From positions 1 to 8,396 of the forward strand of contig JAJZCJ010000132.1 of NCBI GenBank assembly GCA_021846145.1: a stretch of 8,396 nt of DNA. Reading direction: 5' to 3'. Origin of the DNA: Bacillota bacterium. GTDB taxonomy: Bacteria; Bacillota; Bacilli; Alicyclobacillales; SLC66. This document shows positions 1 through 6,769 of this stretch, in pieces. Under the pieces are notes generated by a model. It was not told where the DNA came from. It was given only the letters and a program-made list of their open reading frames with translations, and made no database searches. A program made the position numbers and the translations under genes. The stretch's first letter is position 1; the number at the start of each line of letters is the position of its first letter.

Positions 1-56
1 ATCCGGACTTTATTCTAACGAGGAGAGGGGCCGGTTATTACTTTCGCCGGGGATAG
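1..56 (+). CDS. walR: WalR (YycF) response regulator, C-terminal end only
   Basis: This is the 3' end of a gene that begins before the window; the reading frame starts at base 3 and ends at a TAG at 54-56. The visible residues are PDFILTRRGAGYYFRRG. This is the typical end of an OmpR/PhoB-type winged-helix DNA-binding domain, where the RGxGYY(F/L)R segment forms the C-terminal beta hairpin ('wing'). WalR is the essential response regulator that binds promoters of cell-wall hydrolase genes. The identification rests on this motif plus the walK gene immediately downstream. The protein ends only two residues after the YYFRR stretch, whereas I recall Bacillus and Staphylococcus WalR carrying a few more residues there. 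The stop codon overlaps the walK ribosome site, which suggests coupled translation. Confidence 0.85.
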   Translation, partial: PDFILTRRGAGYYFRRG

Positions 57-61
57 GAGGG
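55..61 (+). promoter_or_regulatory. Shine-Dalgarno site that fixes the walK TTG start
   Basis: AGGAGGG sits 5 bases (counting from AGGAGG) before the TTG at 66 and overlaps the TAG stop of walR (54-56). The next in-frame ATG (93) would remove the first nine residues and has no comparable ribosome site, so the TTG is preferred. Confidence 0.8.
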
Positions 62-65
62 CCTT

Positions 66-1856
66 TTGTTTCGCAGCGTACAATTTAAGTTAATGGTGGT
101 GTACCTGCTTCTTATTTTGTTTGCGATGGAGTTGATCGGTGCCTACTTTATTCAGTCGCTGAATCATTACTTTGTGGACAATTATACAAAAACGATAGCA
201 CATGAGGCAGTATTTCTTGCCAATGTGATTAATGTTCCGCTATCTGGATCTGCGAAAACGACTAATTTACAATCTATTTTGCAACCATTTGCTGGGTTGG
301 CTGGAGCAAAGGTATATGTGCTCGATAGAAATGGCACGGTGGTCGCCACTTCGGGCAATCCTTTTTTAGTGGGACAAAAACGGGTGGATCCAGAAGTTAA
401 CGGGGCGCTATTAGGGCTACAAAGCGAAGAAATTGCGATTGATCCAGCGACGAAGCAACGGGAACTGTACCTTGCGGTACCGATTCGTGCACAAGGGATC
501 GTGAAGGGTGTCGTTGAAATTGTAGCTCCCATGAACGGGGTATATCAGTCAATTGCTCGCATTATTATCATTTTGGCGACAAGTACATTGTTGGCATTAG
601 GATTATCGGCCATCCTTACGGTGATTATCTCGCGCACGATCACGGGGCCGATCAAGGCGGTGACGCATACGGCTCGTGCGTTAGCCGGGGGAGACTTTGA
701 TCAAGAGGTCGACATTTTTTCGAATGATGAAATTGGCGAATTAGCCGCCACGTTTAATATGTTGACAAGGCGTTTGAAACAGGCCACTCGCAATACAGAG
801 AGGGAGAAACGCCGATTGCAGGCGGTGCTCTCGACGATGGGTGACGGCGTGGTGGCGACTAACGCCAATCAGTCGGTGGTGCTAATTAATCCCGCTGCGT
901 TGCGGCTTTTGCAGATTCAGGGGATGCCAGTTGGGTCTTCTATTAGTGAACTACTGCCCGGCGATTTTCCTGCAGGACAAGCGCGTGTGGTGGAACAAAG
1001 TGGTAAAGTATTAGCTGTATATGTGACGGCACTTGCGAGATTGGATGAATCACCTTCATCCGGGGTCAACCTTGCTCACTTTTTCAACGAGGAAGCGGAT
1101 CCGCAAGGAGGAATGGTCTATGTGCTACGTGATGTAACGGAGGAAACTAGGCTAGAGGAAGCGCGTAAGCGATTTGTAGCGGATGTGTCACATGAATTGC
1201 GCACACCGATCACGGTGCTCCGCAGTTACGTCGAAGCTTTACTTGATGGAGCGTATGAAGAACAAGCGCTTGCTTTGCAGTTTCTGCAGGTGATGGATCG
1301 CGAAACAGTGAGAATGGCACGTCTAATTCAGGATTTACTGCAATTATCACGGCTTGATTCGGGTTATGAGACGATCAATAAAGAAAAAACGTCTACTATT
1401 GAATTGGTTAATCGTTTGGCAGAGCGCTTTGCACTGCTTGCTTTTCAATCTAATATTCAATTTATCACTGACGTTTCAGGGACGTCTTGGATTTGGGTGG
1501 ATAAAGATCGATTCAATCAGGTGTTGGATAACATTGTATCAAACTCGTTGAAGTATACCCCAAATCACGGCATTATCAAGGTGACCGCAAGTTATGATCG
1601 CGAACATCAAACGGCAGTTTTTTTGATCAAGGACACTGGCTCTGGAATTCCAGAGGGTGATATGCCGCATATCTTTGATCGCTTTTATCGAGTGGACAAG
1701 GCTCGTTCAAGGCAACTTGGGGGTACGGGTCTGGGATTATCTATCGCGCGAGAAATTATTCGTGCGCATGGTGGGGAAATTGAGATCACGAGTAAGGCAG
1801 GGAGTGGCACGATCGTGCGCATTACGCTACCTGCAAAAGAAGGTGAGGCACCTTGA
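66..1856 (+). CDS. walK: WalK (YycG) membrane sensor histidine kinase
   Basis: WalK autophosphorylates on histidine and passes the phosphate to WalR, controlling wall hydrolases and cell-wall homeostasis. The 596 residues are close to the roughly 610 of Bacillus and Staphylococcus WalK. The order is: membrane helix at about 8-29; extracytoplasmic Cache/PAS-like sensor at about 30-160; second helix at about 163-189; HAMP at about 190-240; cytoplasmic PAS at about 250-360; HisKA with SHELRTP and phospho-acceptor His376 (Glu377 and Thr380 form the ExxT phosphatase motif); HATPase at about 475-592. The HATPase has an N box with Asn489/Asn493, G1 box DTGSGIP (523-529), F box around 537-543 and G2 box GTGLGLSI (553-560). 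All catalytic motifs are intact. The start is TTG with a strong ribosome site. The stop TGA overlaps the TTG start of walH. Two PAS positions that bind zinc in the S. aureus protein appear replaced here (see findings). Confidence 0.97.
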   Translation: MFRSVQFKLMVVYLLLILFAMELIGAYFIQSLNHYFVDNYTKTIAHEAVFLANVINVPLSGSAKTTNLQSILQPFAGLAGAKVYVLDRNGTVVATSGNPFLVGQKRVDPEVNGALLGLQSEEIAIDPATKQRELYLAVPIRAQGIVKGVVEIVAPMNGVYQSIARIIIILATSTLLALGLSAILTVIISRTITGPIKAVTHTARALAGGDFDQEVDIFSNDEIGELAATFNMLTRRLKQATRNTEREKRRLQAVLSTMGDGVVATNANQSVVLINPAALRLLQIQGMPVGSSISELLPGDFPAGQARVVEQSGKVLAVYVTALARLDESPSSGVNLAHFFNEEADPQGGMVYVLRDVTEETRLEEARKRFVADVSHELRTPITVLRSYVEALLDGAYEEQALALQFLQVMDRETVRMARLIQDLLQLSRLDSGYETINKEKTSTIELVNRLAERFALLAFQSNIQFITDVSGTSWIWVDKDRFNQVLDNIVSNSLKYTPNHGIIKVTASYDREHQTAVFLIKDTGSGIPEGDMPHIFDRFYRVDKARSRQLGGTGLGLSIAREIIRAHGGEIEITSKAGSGTIVRITLPAKEGEAP

Positions 1857-3169
1857 ATTTTCGTTGGCGAGTGTGGGCGGAGCGATTAAAATCATCGATC
1901 CTCATCATTTTAGTTGTATCAAGCCTGGTGCTTTCTGGATTGATCTGGTTGGGGACTCCGAATGAACTAGCGGTGGATCACCCGAATTTTTATTCTAGTC
2001 CCATGTATGGGAGCGAGCGAAGTGTGGGCGAGTTTATTCGTCCCACGGCGGTGTGGATTTGGACTGCGAATAAAGAACTGTTTCGGATTAATGGTTCAAG
2101 TGAAGAGATGCAAAACATGTTGGCCATCCTGCGCAAATCGGTATTCCTCTCAGGTGGATTGGTTTTGAAAAGTAGCAGTGCTGTAGTGATTCCTCCTAAA
2201 ACTCCTTATTTGCTGTTTGATTTTAATGGATTATTATCACATGCATCCTTGTGGCCACTCGCTATTCCCATACCGAATTTACCGATCACAAATCCTGTCA
2301 ATCAAATGGTAGCCTTCGTTCCTATAGGCAAGGATCATCAATATAAAATGATGTTTTCGGCAGGCGATAAGGTTTACATCGGCTACTTGAAGATGCCCTC
2401 AGGGTTTGGGCGCTGGCTTTCACCTACAGATGAAGGGATTCCATTTGCGCAGATCCCAAAAAACAATCAAATGTATAATCTTCCTTACGCCTCACTAAAA
2501 ATGCCAGTATATCATTGGGTATTATATCACCCTGTGGCGACGCCTGTGATTGACTCTTTTTTCCTCGACCCTTCATTGATTCAACCGATATTAAAAACAT
2601 CGACCCAAACTCTCTATTCTGACGGCATGCAAAGTGTAGGACTGAAAGTGGGGGCGTTTGGCAATCAGTTGACATTCTCTTGTCCTTCAGGGTCATTGTT
2701 AGGGTACAAACAGACGGCTAATTCGGCGCTTCAAGCGGCGGTCCCTTTTATGGATAGCCATGGTGGGTTTGTAGGAGATCAAGTACTGTCCCGCATACAA
2801 AAATCGCCTGATCGGGTAGACTTGGTATTTCAAGATATAATCAATGGTTGGCCGCTTTTTAGTCAATTAGATCAAATCCGCGTGAGGGTTCAAAATGGCA
2901 TGGTCACAGGCTTGTGGCACTCACTCTCCTACCCTGGGCTTGAAGCAAGTGGGCAAGGTCGACAGATTTTATCGGGAGTTCAACTGTTAGCTAAAATTAC
3001 CAATAGAATGTTCTCGGGTCTTGATGATATTACGTTGGGATACGGTACCAAGCGAATTAATAAACAAGTGGTTGATGTGATTCCAGTATATCGATTAGCA
3101 TATCGCCACGCGCCGGCCATGTACCTTGATGCGCGAACAGGACTTATTTTCTCAGGGACGGGGATGTGA
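1853..3169 (+). CDS. walH: WalH (YycH), membrane-anchored regulator of WalK
   Basis: WalH is a bitopic membrane protein that, with WalI, binds WalK through membrane helices and adjusts its activity; it inhibits WalK in Bacillus and activates it in Staphylococcus. What is visible: a short cytoplasmic basic N-terminus, one membrane helix at about 14-34, then a roughly 400-residue extracytoplasmic part. The region just after the helix (FIRPTAVWIW, 61-70), the YSDGMQSV segment (255-262) and the C-terminal VIPVYRL...LDARTG region (409-430) fit the YycH family. The length of 438 is near the 455 of the Bacillus protein. The TTG start overlaps the walK stop in the arrangement TTGA, and AGGTGAGG at 1841-1848 serves as ribosome site. 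Sequence conservation in this family is low, so the call leans on position and topology as well as motifs. Confidence 0.9.
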   Translation: MNFRWRVWAERLKSSILIILVVSSLVLSGLIWLGTPNELAVDHPNFYSSPMYGSERSVGEFIRPTAVWIWTANKELFRINGSSEEMQNMLAILRKSVFLSGGLVLKSSSAVVIPPKTPYLLFDFNGLLSHASLWPLAIPIPNLPITNPVNQMVAFVPIGKDHQYKMMFSAGDKVYIGYLKMPSGFGRWLSPTDEGIPFAQIPKNNQMYNLPYASLKMPVYHWVLYHPVATPVIDSFFLDPSLIQPILKTSTQTLYSDGMQSVGLKVGAFGNQLTFSCPSGSLLGYKQTANSALQAAVPFMDSHGGFVGDQVLSRIQKSPDRVDLVFQDIINGWPLFSQLDQIRVRVQNGMVTGLWHSLSYPGLEASGQGRQILSGVQLLAKITNRMFSGLDDITLGYGTKRINKQVVDVIPVYRLAYRHAPAMYLDARTGLIFSGTGM

Positions 3170-3172
3170 AGA

Positions 3173-4021
3173 ATGGACTTCGGGAAAGTGAAAATTCTTC
3201 TCATTATTGTGTTTCTGGGTTTGAATGTATTCTTGGCTCGTCAATGGTTGGTGCTAGGTTCGTCGGTGTCGATTTATACAGAACCATTCTCTGATCAGCT
3301 TGCAAATATCCAGCGAACATTTGCTGAACATGGCATTAATATGGATGCACAGTTACCGGGCAATCCATCTACACTGCCAATGACCATGGTAAGCATGTCA
3401 CCTGCTTGGTTTACGAATGCGGCCGAATTAAGCATTTCAGAGAGTAAAAAAACGGCATCTGGTCACCCTCTTCAAGTTCACACCTCATTGGGAAGTGCAG
3501 TGTGGGTGTCACCAGATCAAGTGCGCGTCATGTTTGATCGAAATCAGGCCGTGGTAGTGATGAGACAGGGTGAACGCTTAGATGGTCTGCATAAATGGTT
3601 ATTGCGGCATGTCTATAATTTTAATGACTACCAACTATTGTTCACTCATTTGTCGCATCGGACGGGCGTTGTAAAGTACGTAGAAACGGTGAATAACCTT
3701 GGAATTTACAGTGCGCCACTTGTCGTGGTGATTGAACATGGGAAAATCATAAGAATGATGCAAACATACGTGGTGATAGGGAAATCGATCTATCCTCGAA
3801 CTGTGATGAGTGCGGCTAATGCACTTTTGGCATTGGCATCTAATATGGACAAGGCGCAACTAGAGGTCGATAATACAATTAAGGATATGCAACTAGGGTA
3901 TTCATCGCGAATTAGTACGAACTCGACAGGTTATTTGAGTCCGGTATGGCGAATATCTAGCACGCGTGGATTTTTTTATGTGAATGCGTTAAATGGGGAA
4001 GTGAGTGTGCAAAATCAATGA
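3173..4021 (+). CDS. walI: WalI (YycI), membrane-anchored regulator of WalK
   Basis: WalI is the partner of WalH in the membrane complex that modulates WalK. The N-terminus MDFGKVKILLIIVFLGLNVF is very typical of YycI: a short acidic/basic start running straight into one membrane helix (about 7-26). About 255 extracytoplasmic residues follow. The C-terminal block LSPVWRI...FFYVNALNGEV (255-277) is the conserved end of the family and resembles the end of WalH, consistent with the related PepSY-like folds of the two proteins. The length of 282 matches the Bacillus protein (280). It begins with ATG 3 bases after the walH stop. No clear Shine-Dalgarno site is present, only a G-rich stretch (GGGACGGGG, 3155-3163), so translation probably depends on ribosomes arriving from walH. 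Confidence 0.93.
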   Translation: MDFGKVKILLIIVFLGLNVFLARQWLVLGSSVSIYTEPFSDQLANIQRTFAEHGINMDAQLPGNPSTLPMTMVSMSPAWFTNAAELSISESKKTASGHPLQVHTSLGSAVWVSPDQVRVMFDRNQAVVVMRQGERLDGLHKWLLRHVYNFNDYQLLFTHLSHRTGVVKYVETVNNLGIYSAPLVVVIEHGKIIRMMQTYVVIGKSIYPRTVMSAANALLALASNMDKAQLEVDNTIKDMQLGYSSRISTNSTGYLSPVWRISSTRGFFYVNALNGEVSVQNQ

Positions 4022-4848
4022 ATTCTACAATGAAGTTCAGTGTGTTAGCTAGCGGAAGTACAGGCAATGCTGTATATATCGAGGCAGGTTCCACTAAGTT
4101 ACTTGTGGATGCGGGTGTGGGTATTCGGCAACTACAGGCTGCTTTTCAAGAAATTGCAGTGAGTGGAAGTGAGCTACAGGCAGTTGTTGTGACACATGAA
4201 CACAGCGATCACATCAAAGGATTAGCTGCGGTAGTGCGAAAATGGAACGTTCCCATCTACATGTCAGTAGGAACATGGAGTAAGGTACAACAGCTTTGGA
4301 AAGAGGAGGAAGCGGTACAAGCACGCCACATTCGTTCAGGTACTGTGTTTACGCTTGGGGAATTGGTCATTGAGCCGTTTGCGATTTCTCATGACGCTGA
4401 AGAACCTTTGGGATTTTGTTTTTACCATGGGGAAGATAAGTTAGCACTAGCTACAGATCTCGGTTATGTCAATGACCGCGTCAGGGAAGTAACTCGCGGT
4501 GCTAATACGTTCATTGTTGAAAGCAATCACGACTTGGAAATGTTGCGTTCTGGAACTTACCCGTGGCACTTAAAACGGCGTATTCTTGGCGATAAGGGGC
4601 ACTTGTCCAATGACAGTGCCAGTGAATTTTTAGGCGATGTCATTTCTGAAGATACGGAGCAAGTTTATTTGGCGCATTTGAGTAAAGAAAATAACAGGCC
4701 AGAACTTGCAGTGCAAACGGTGACCAAGGGATTGCATGATATGTTGCGGGGAGCAGAAGAGCGAATGACCATTAATATGACAAATCCTCGTCAACCTACC
4801 ATGTTAGCAGCGGTTCGGCCGAGCAAATTTCAGGTTAGTGCAAGGTGA
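4018..4848 (+). CDS. walJ: WalJ (YycJ), metallo-beta-lactamase-fold hydrolase
   Basis: WalJ is a cytoplasmic MBL-fold protein co-conserved with WalRK. Bacillus YycJ has been described as an MBL-type nuclease, and a link between the system and replication or repair has been proposed. What is visible: the family N-terminus FSVLASGSTGNA (7-18); metal-binding THEHSDH (59-65, with His60, His62, Asp64, His65); ISHD with His125; ATDLG with Asp147; ESNHD (168-172); GHLSN (194-198); and LAHLSKENN with His220. All expected metal ligands are present. The length of 276 is close to the roughly 264 of the Bacillus protein. The ATG at 4018 overlaps the walI stop as ATGA, with weak GGGGAAG/GTGAG ribosome-site sequence upstream. 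A second in-frame ATG at 4030 would remove four residues but lies farther from that site. Confidence 0.95.
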   Translation: MNSTMKFSVLASGSTGNAVYIEAGSTKLLVDAGVGIRQLQAAFQEIAVSGSELQAVVVTHEHSDHIKGLAAVVRKWNVPIYMSVGTWSKVQQLWKEEEAVQARHIRSGTVFTLGELVIEPFAISHDAEEPLGFCFYHGEDKLALATDLGYVNDRVREVTRGANTFIVESNHDLEMLRSGTYPWHLKRRILGDKGHLSNDSASEFLGDVISEDTEQVYLAHLSKENNRPELAVQTVTKGLHDMLRGAEERMTINMTNPRQPTMLAAVRPSKFQVSAR

Positions 4849-4884
4849 GTTTGTTAAATATTAAGCATAGAATAATGATGATGC

Positions 4885-4890
4885 GGAGGT
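4885..4890 (+). promoter_or_regulatory. Shine-Dalgarno site that places the htrC start at TTG 4898
   Basis: GGAGGT at 4885-4890 lies 7 bases before the TTG at 4898, which is ideal spacing. The upstream in-frame GTG codons at 4889 and 4892 overlap or abut this site and cannot be served by it. The protein is therefore best read as starting MGHYDDGNYR, three residues shorter than the longest reading frame. Confidence 0.75.
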
Positions 4891-4897
4891 GGTGCTC

Positions 4898-6241
4898 TTG
4901 GGTCACTACGATGATGGAAATTATCGCAGTACCAGTTCCAAAGGAAGCAGGACAAAATCGATTGCCAAGTGGGCTGGTGTAGTCGTTGTCTCTGCCGTGG
5001 TAGGATCAGCATCCACGATGCTAGTGGTTCCTTATTTATTGCAAAATAATCTCATTGTCTCACCGTCGTTGACTGATGCTAATTTACAGACTACATCGTA
5101 TCCTATACGACCTGTGACGGTACAAACCAGCGATGCAATTGTCCAAGCAGTCAAAAAAATGATCCCTTCGGTTGTGGGCGTGGTTAATTTTCAAACAGTG
5201 CAAAGCTCCTCAGGGCTCGGGATGCCTGGGAGCACATTGCAAGAGGAGGGTGTGGGATCAGGTGTGATTTTTGATCCCAGAGGCTATATCGTCACCAATT
5301 ATCATGTTGTTCAAGGCGCATCCAAGGTGGAGGTTGTCTTGCATAATAAGAAACACGTCTATGCTACTGTGGTTGGTTACGATCCCTATACGGATTTAGC
5401 CGTATTAAAAATTCCCGCTTCTGATATTAACCCAAATGATGTGGCTCAGTTTGGCAATTCGTCTACACTGCAACCGGGGGAACCTGCGATTGCAATTGGC
5501 AATCCAGCAGGGCTTGACTTTGCGGACACGGTAACATCAGGTGTGATCAGTGCCACGTCGCGTACGATGCCAGTGATTGATGAGGCCACAGGCAATGTGA
5601 TTGGGGAAGAAACAGTGTTGCAAACGGATGCGGCCATTAATCCTGGCAATAGCGGAGGACCACTTGCGAATATTGAGGGACAAGTGGTGGGGATCAACAG
5701 TTCAAAGATTGTAGCAAAAGGTTTTGAAGGAATGGGTTTTGCGATTCCGATTAATGAAGTAAAAACAATTGTCAATGAGATTATGACGACTGGTCATGCG
5801 CTTCACCCCGCTATTGGCGTCGAAGCAGAGTCCTTATCAGCGGTGCCCGCACAATATCAACCTAATGTACCCGTGAACTATGGTGTGTGGGTATACAAAG
5901 TGACCAGTACAGCAGCTAAGCAGGCGGGGATTGAGCATGGCGATGTGATTGTGGCCATTGACGGCAAAAAGGTCACGGGATTTTCTGATTTGCGCACCAT
6001 TATGTGGAATGGGTACAAGCCTGGGCAGGTGGTCACAGTTACCGTCTACAGGGGTCAACAAAAGTTGAATTTACAATTAACATTAGGTGAACTTCCACCG
6101 CCGTCCAACAGCACCGCCAGTAGCAATAATAGCAGTAGCAGTGGTAGTAGTGGTTCTGGCGGCGGGACGATTATTATTCCTAATCCTTTTGGCGGTGGAA
6201 GTGGCAGTAGCAGTGGAAGTAGCAATCCATTTTTCCCGTAA
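4898..6241 (+). CDS. htrC: HtrA/DegP-type membrane-anchored serine protease with Ser/Gly-rich tail
   Basis: This trypsin-like protease and chaperone acts on misfolded proteins outside the membrane. It occupies the position of Bacillus HtrC (YyxA) after yycJ. Numbering from the TTG at 4898 (447 residues): short basic cytoplasmic N-terminus; signal-anchor helix at about 24-48; protease domain at about 77-300 with His136 (NYHVV), Asp166 (TDLAVLKI) and Ser252 (NPGNSGGPL), so the triad is complete; one PDZ domain at about 303-397. The last 48 residues are low complexity: Ser, Gly, Asn and Pro, with two NPF motifs. Serine there uses AGC/AGT in 15 of 17 cases, and a 13-base sequence recurs. The length exceeds the roughly 400 of Bacillus HtrC, mainly because of this tail. 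The 49-base AT-rich gap after walJ (4849-4897) has no evident terminator, so it probably belongs to the wal transcript, though a separate promoter cannot be excluded. The family is certain; the ortholog name rests on synteny. Confidence 0.93.
   Translation: MGHYDDGNYRSTSSKGSRTKSIAKWAGVVVVSAVVGSASTMLVVPYLLQNNLIVSPSLTDANLQTTSYPIRPVTVQTSDAIVQAVKKMIPSVVGVVNFQTVQSSSGLGMPGSTLQEEGVGSGVIFDPRGYIVTNYHVVQGASKVEVVLHNKKHVYATVVGYDPYTDLAVLKIPASDINPNDVAQFGNSSTLQPGEPAIAIGNPAGLDFADTVTSGVISATSRTMPVIDEATGNVIGEETVLQTDAAINPGNSGGPLANIEGQVVGINSSKIVAKGFEGMGFAIPINEVKTIVNEIMTTGHALHPAIGVEAESLSAVPAQYQPNVPVNYGVWVYKVTSTAAKQAGIEHGDVIVAIDGKKVTGFSDLRTIMWNGYKPGQVVTVTVYRGQQKLNLQLTLGELPPPSNSTASSNNSSSSGSSGSGGGTIIIPNPFGGGSGSSSGSSNPFFP
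6105..6238 (+). repeat. Low-complexity AGY/GGN codon repeat encoding the HtrA tail
   Basis: Runs of AGC/AGT and GGN codons encode the Ser/Gly tail. The 13-mer GCAGTAGCAGTGG occurs exactly at 6132-6144 and again at 6204-6216, 72 bases (24 codons) apart and in frame. AATCC followed by a T-rich stretch also recurs at 6182-6190 and 6224-6235. This composition is typical of a stretch that grows and shrinks by replication slippage. Confidence 0.7.
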
Positions 6242-6263
6242 TGGAATGGTGAGGTAGGGAATC

Positions 6264-6725
6264 GTGCAAATCGTCATTTTGTCAGTCGGTAAATTAAAAG
6301 AAAAATTTTGGCGAGAAGCGGAAGCGGAGTATAAAAAGCGACTCCAGTCTTTCGCTTCTCTTTCCCTTGAAGAGGTGCCTGATGAAGCAGGGGATCAGGT
6401 AGGGCGCGTCCAAGCGGTAGAGGCAGCGCGTGTGCTTGATCGGATACGAGACAGGGATTTTGTGATTGCGCTTGATGCAAAGGGTACAAAATTTACATCA
6501 GAAGCATTTGCAAGATATCTTGAGGATGTTTTTACAAAAGGGGCAAGCCGCTATGTGTTAGTGATTGGTGGCTCGCATGGCCTTGATGCAAGCGTGCGGT
6601 CGCGCGCGGATTTGTTGCTTAGTTTTTCGGACTTTACCTTTCCGCATCAGTTAATGCGAATCATTTTGTTGGAGCAGTTGTATCGCGCATTTCAAATCAT
6701 GCGGGGAACAAAATATCATAAGTAA
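6264..6725 (+). CDS. rlmH: RlmH, 23S rRNA (pseudouridine-1915-N3) methyltransferase
   Basis: RlmH uses S-adenosylmethionine to methylate pseudouridine 1915 in helix 69 of 23S rRNA, acting as a homodimer on assembled ribosomes. The 153 residues (159 in Bacillus) form a minimal SPOUT-class knotted fold. Visible family marks are the N-terminal VGKLKEKFW segment (8-16), the SAM-binding loop VIGGSHG (100-106), FPHQLMR (126-132) and the C-terminal EQLYRAFQIMRGTKYHK (137-153), including the terminal YHK that reaches the active site. The start is GTG at 6264, preceded by GAGGTAGGGA (6251-6260). The gene lies 22 bases after htrC with no terminator between them, so it is likely co-transcribed. The same neighbour order occurs in Bacillus (yydA/rlmH after yyxA). 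Confidence 0.97.
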   Translation: MQIVILSVGKLKEKFWREAEAEYKKRLQSFASLSLEEVPDEAGDQVGRVQAVEAARVLDRIRDRDFVIALDAKGTKFTSEAFARYLEDVFTKGASRYVLVIGGSHGLDASVRSRADLLLSFSDFTFPHQLMRIILLEQLYRAFQIMRGTKYHK

Positions 6726-6732
6726 CCGCAAG

Positions 6733-6741
6733 TGGTAAAAT
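6733..6741 (+). promoter_or_regulatory. Possible extended -10 promoter for the M32 peptidase gene
   Basis: TGGTAAAAT in the 44-base gap after rlmH fits an extended -10 (TGn followed by TAAAAT, 5 of 6 matches to TATAAT). The sequence at the -35 distance (ATATCA, about 6713-6718) is poor, which an extended -10 can tolerate. Transcription would begin near 6748, just before the ribosome site. No terminator is visible between rlmH and the next gene, so read-through is also possible. Confidence 0.3.
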
Positions 6742-6769
6742 GAAGAAAGTCCAGAAGGAGTGAGATCAT

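Noticed and set aside
182..532. A 116-codon reading frame on the - strand
   Set aside because: It lies wholly inside walK, has no recognisable protein features, and the + strand protein there is clearly the WalK sensor domain. The other frames antisense to or out of phase with the main genes (for example 1657-1965 and 5446-5775) fail for the same reason.
4852..4868. Possible WalR binding site upstream of htrC
   Set aside because: TGTTAA matches one half of the TGTWAH-N5-TGTWAH pattern, but the second half (AAGCAT) does not, so this is only a half site in AT-rich DNA.
4851..4876. Possible separate promoter for htrC (TTGTTA with TAGAAT or AATAAT)
   Set aside because: The spacers are 11 and 14 bases, too short for a normal housekeeping promoter. 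Read-through from walJ is simpler.
6242..6263. Terminator or promoter between htrC and rlmH
   Set aside because: The 22 bases hold only ribosome-site-like sequence and no inverted repeat or T tract.
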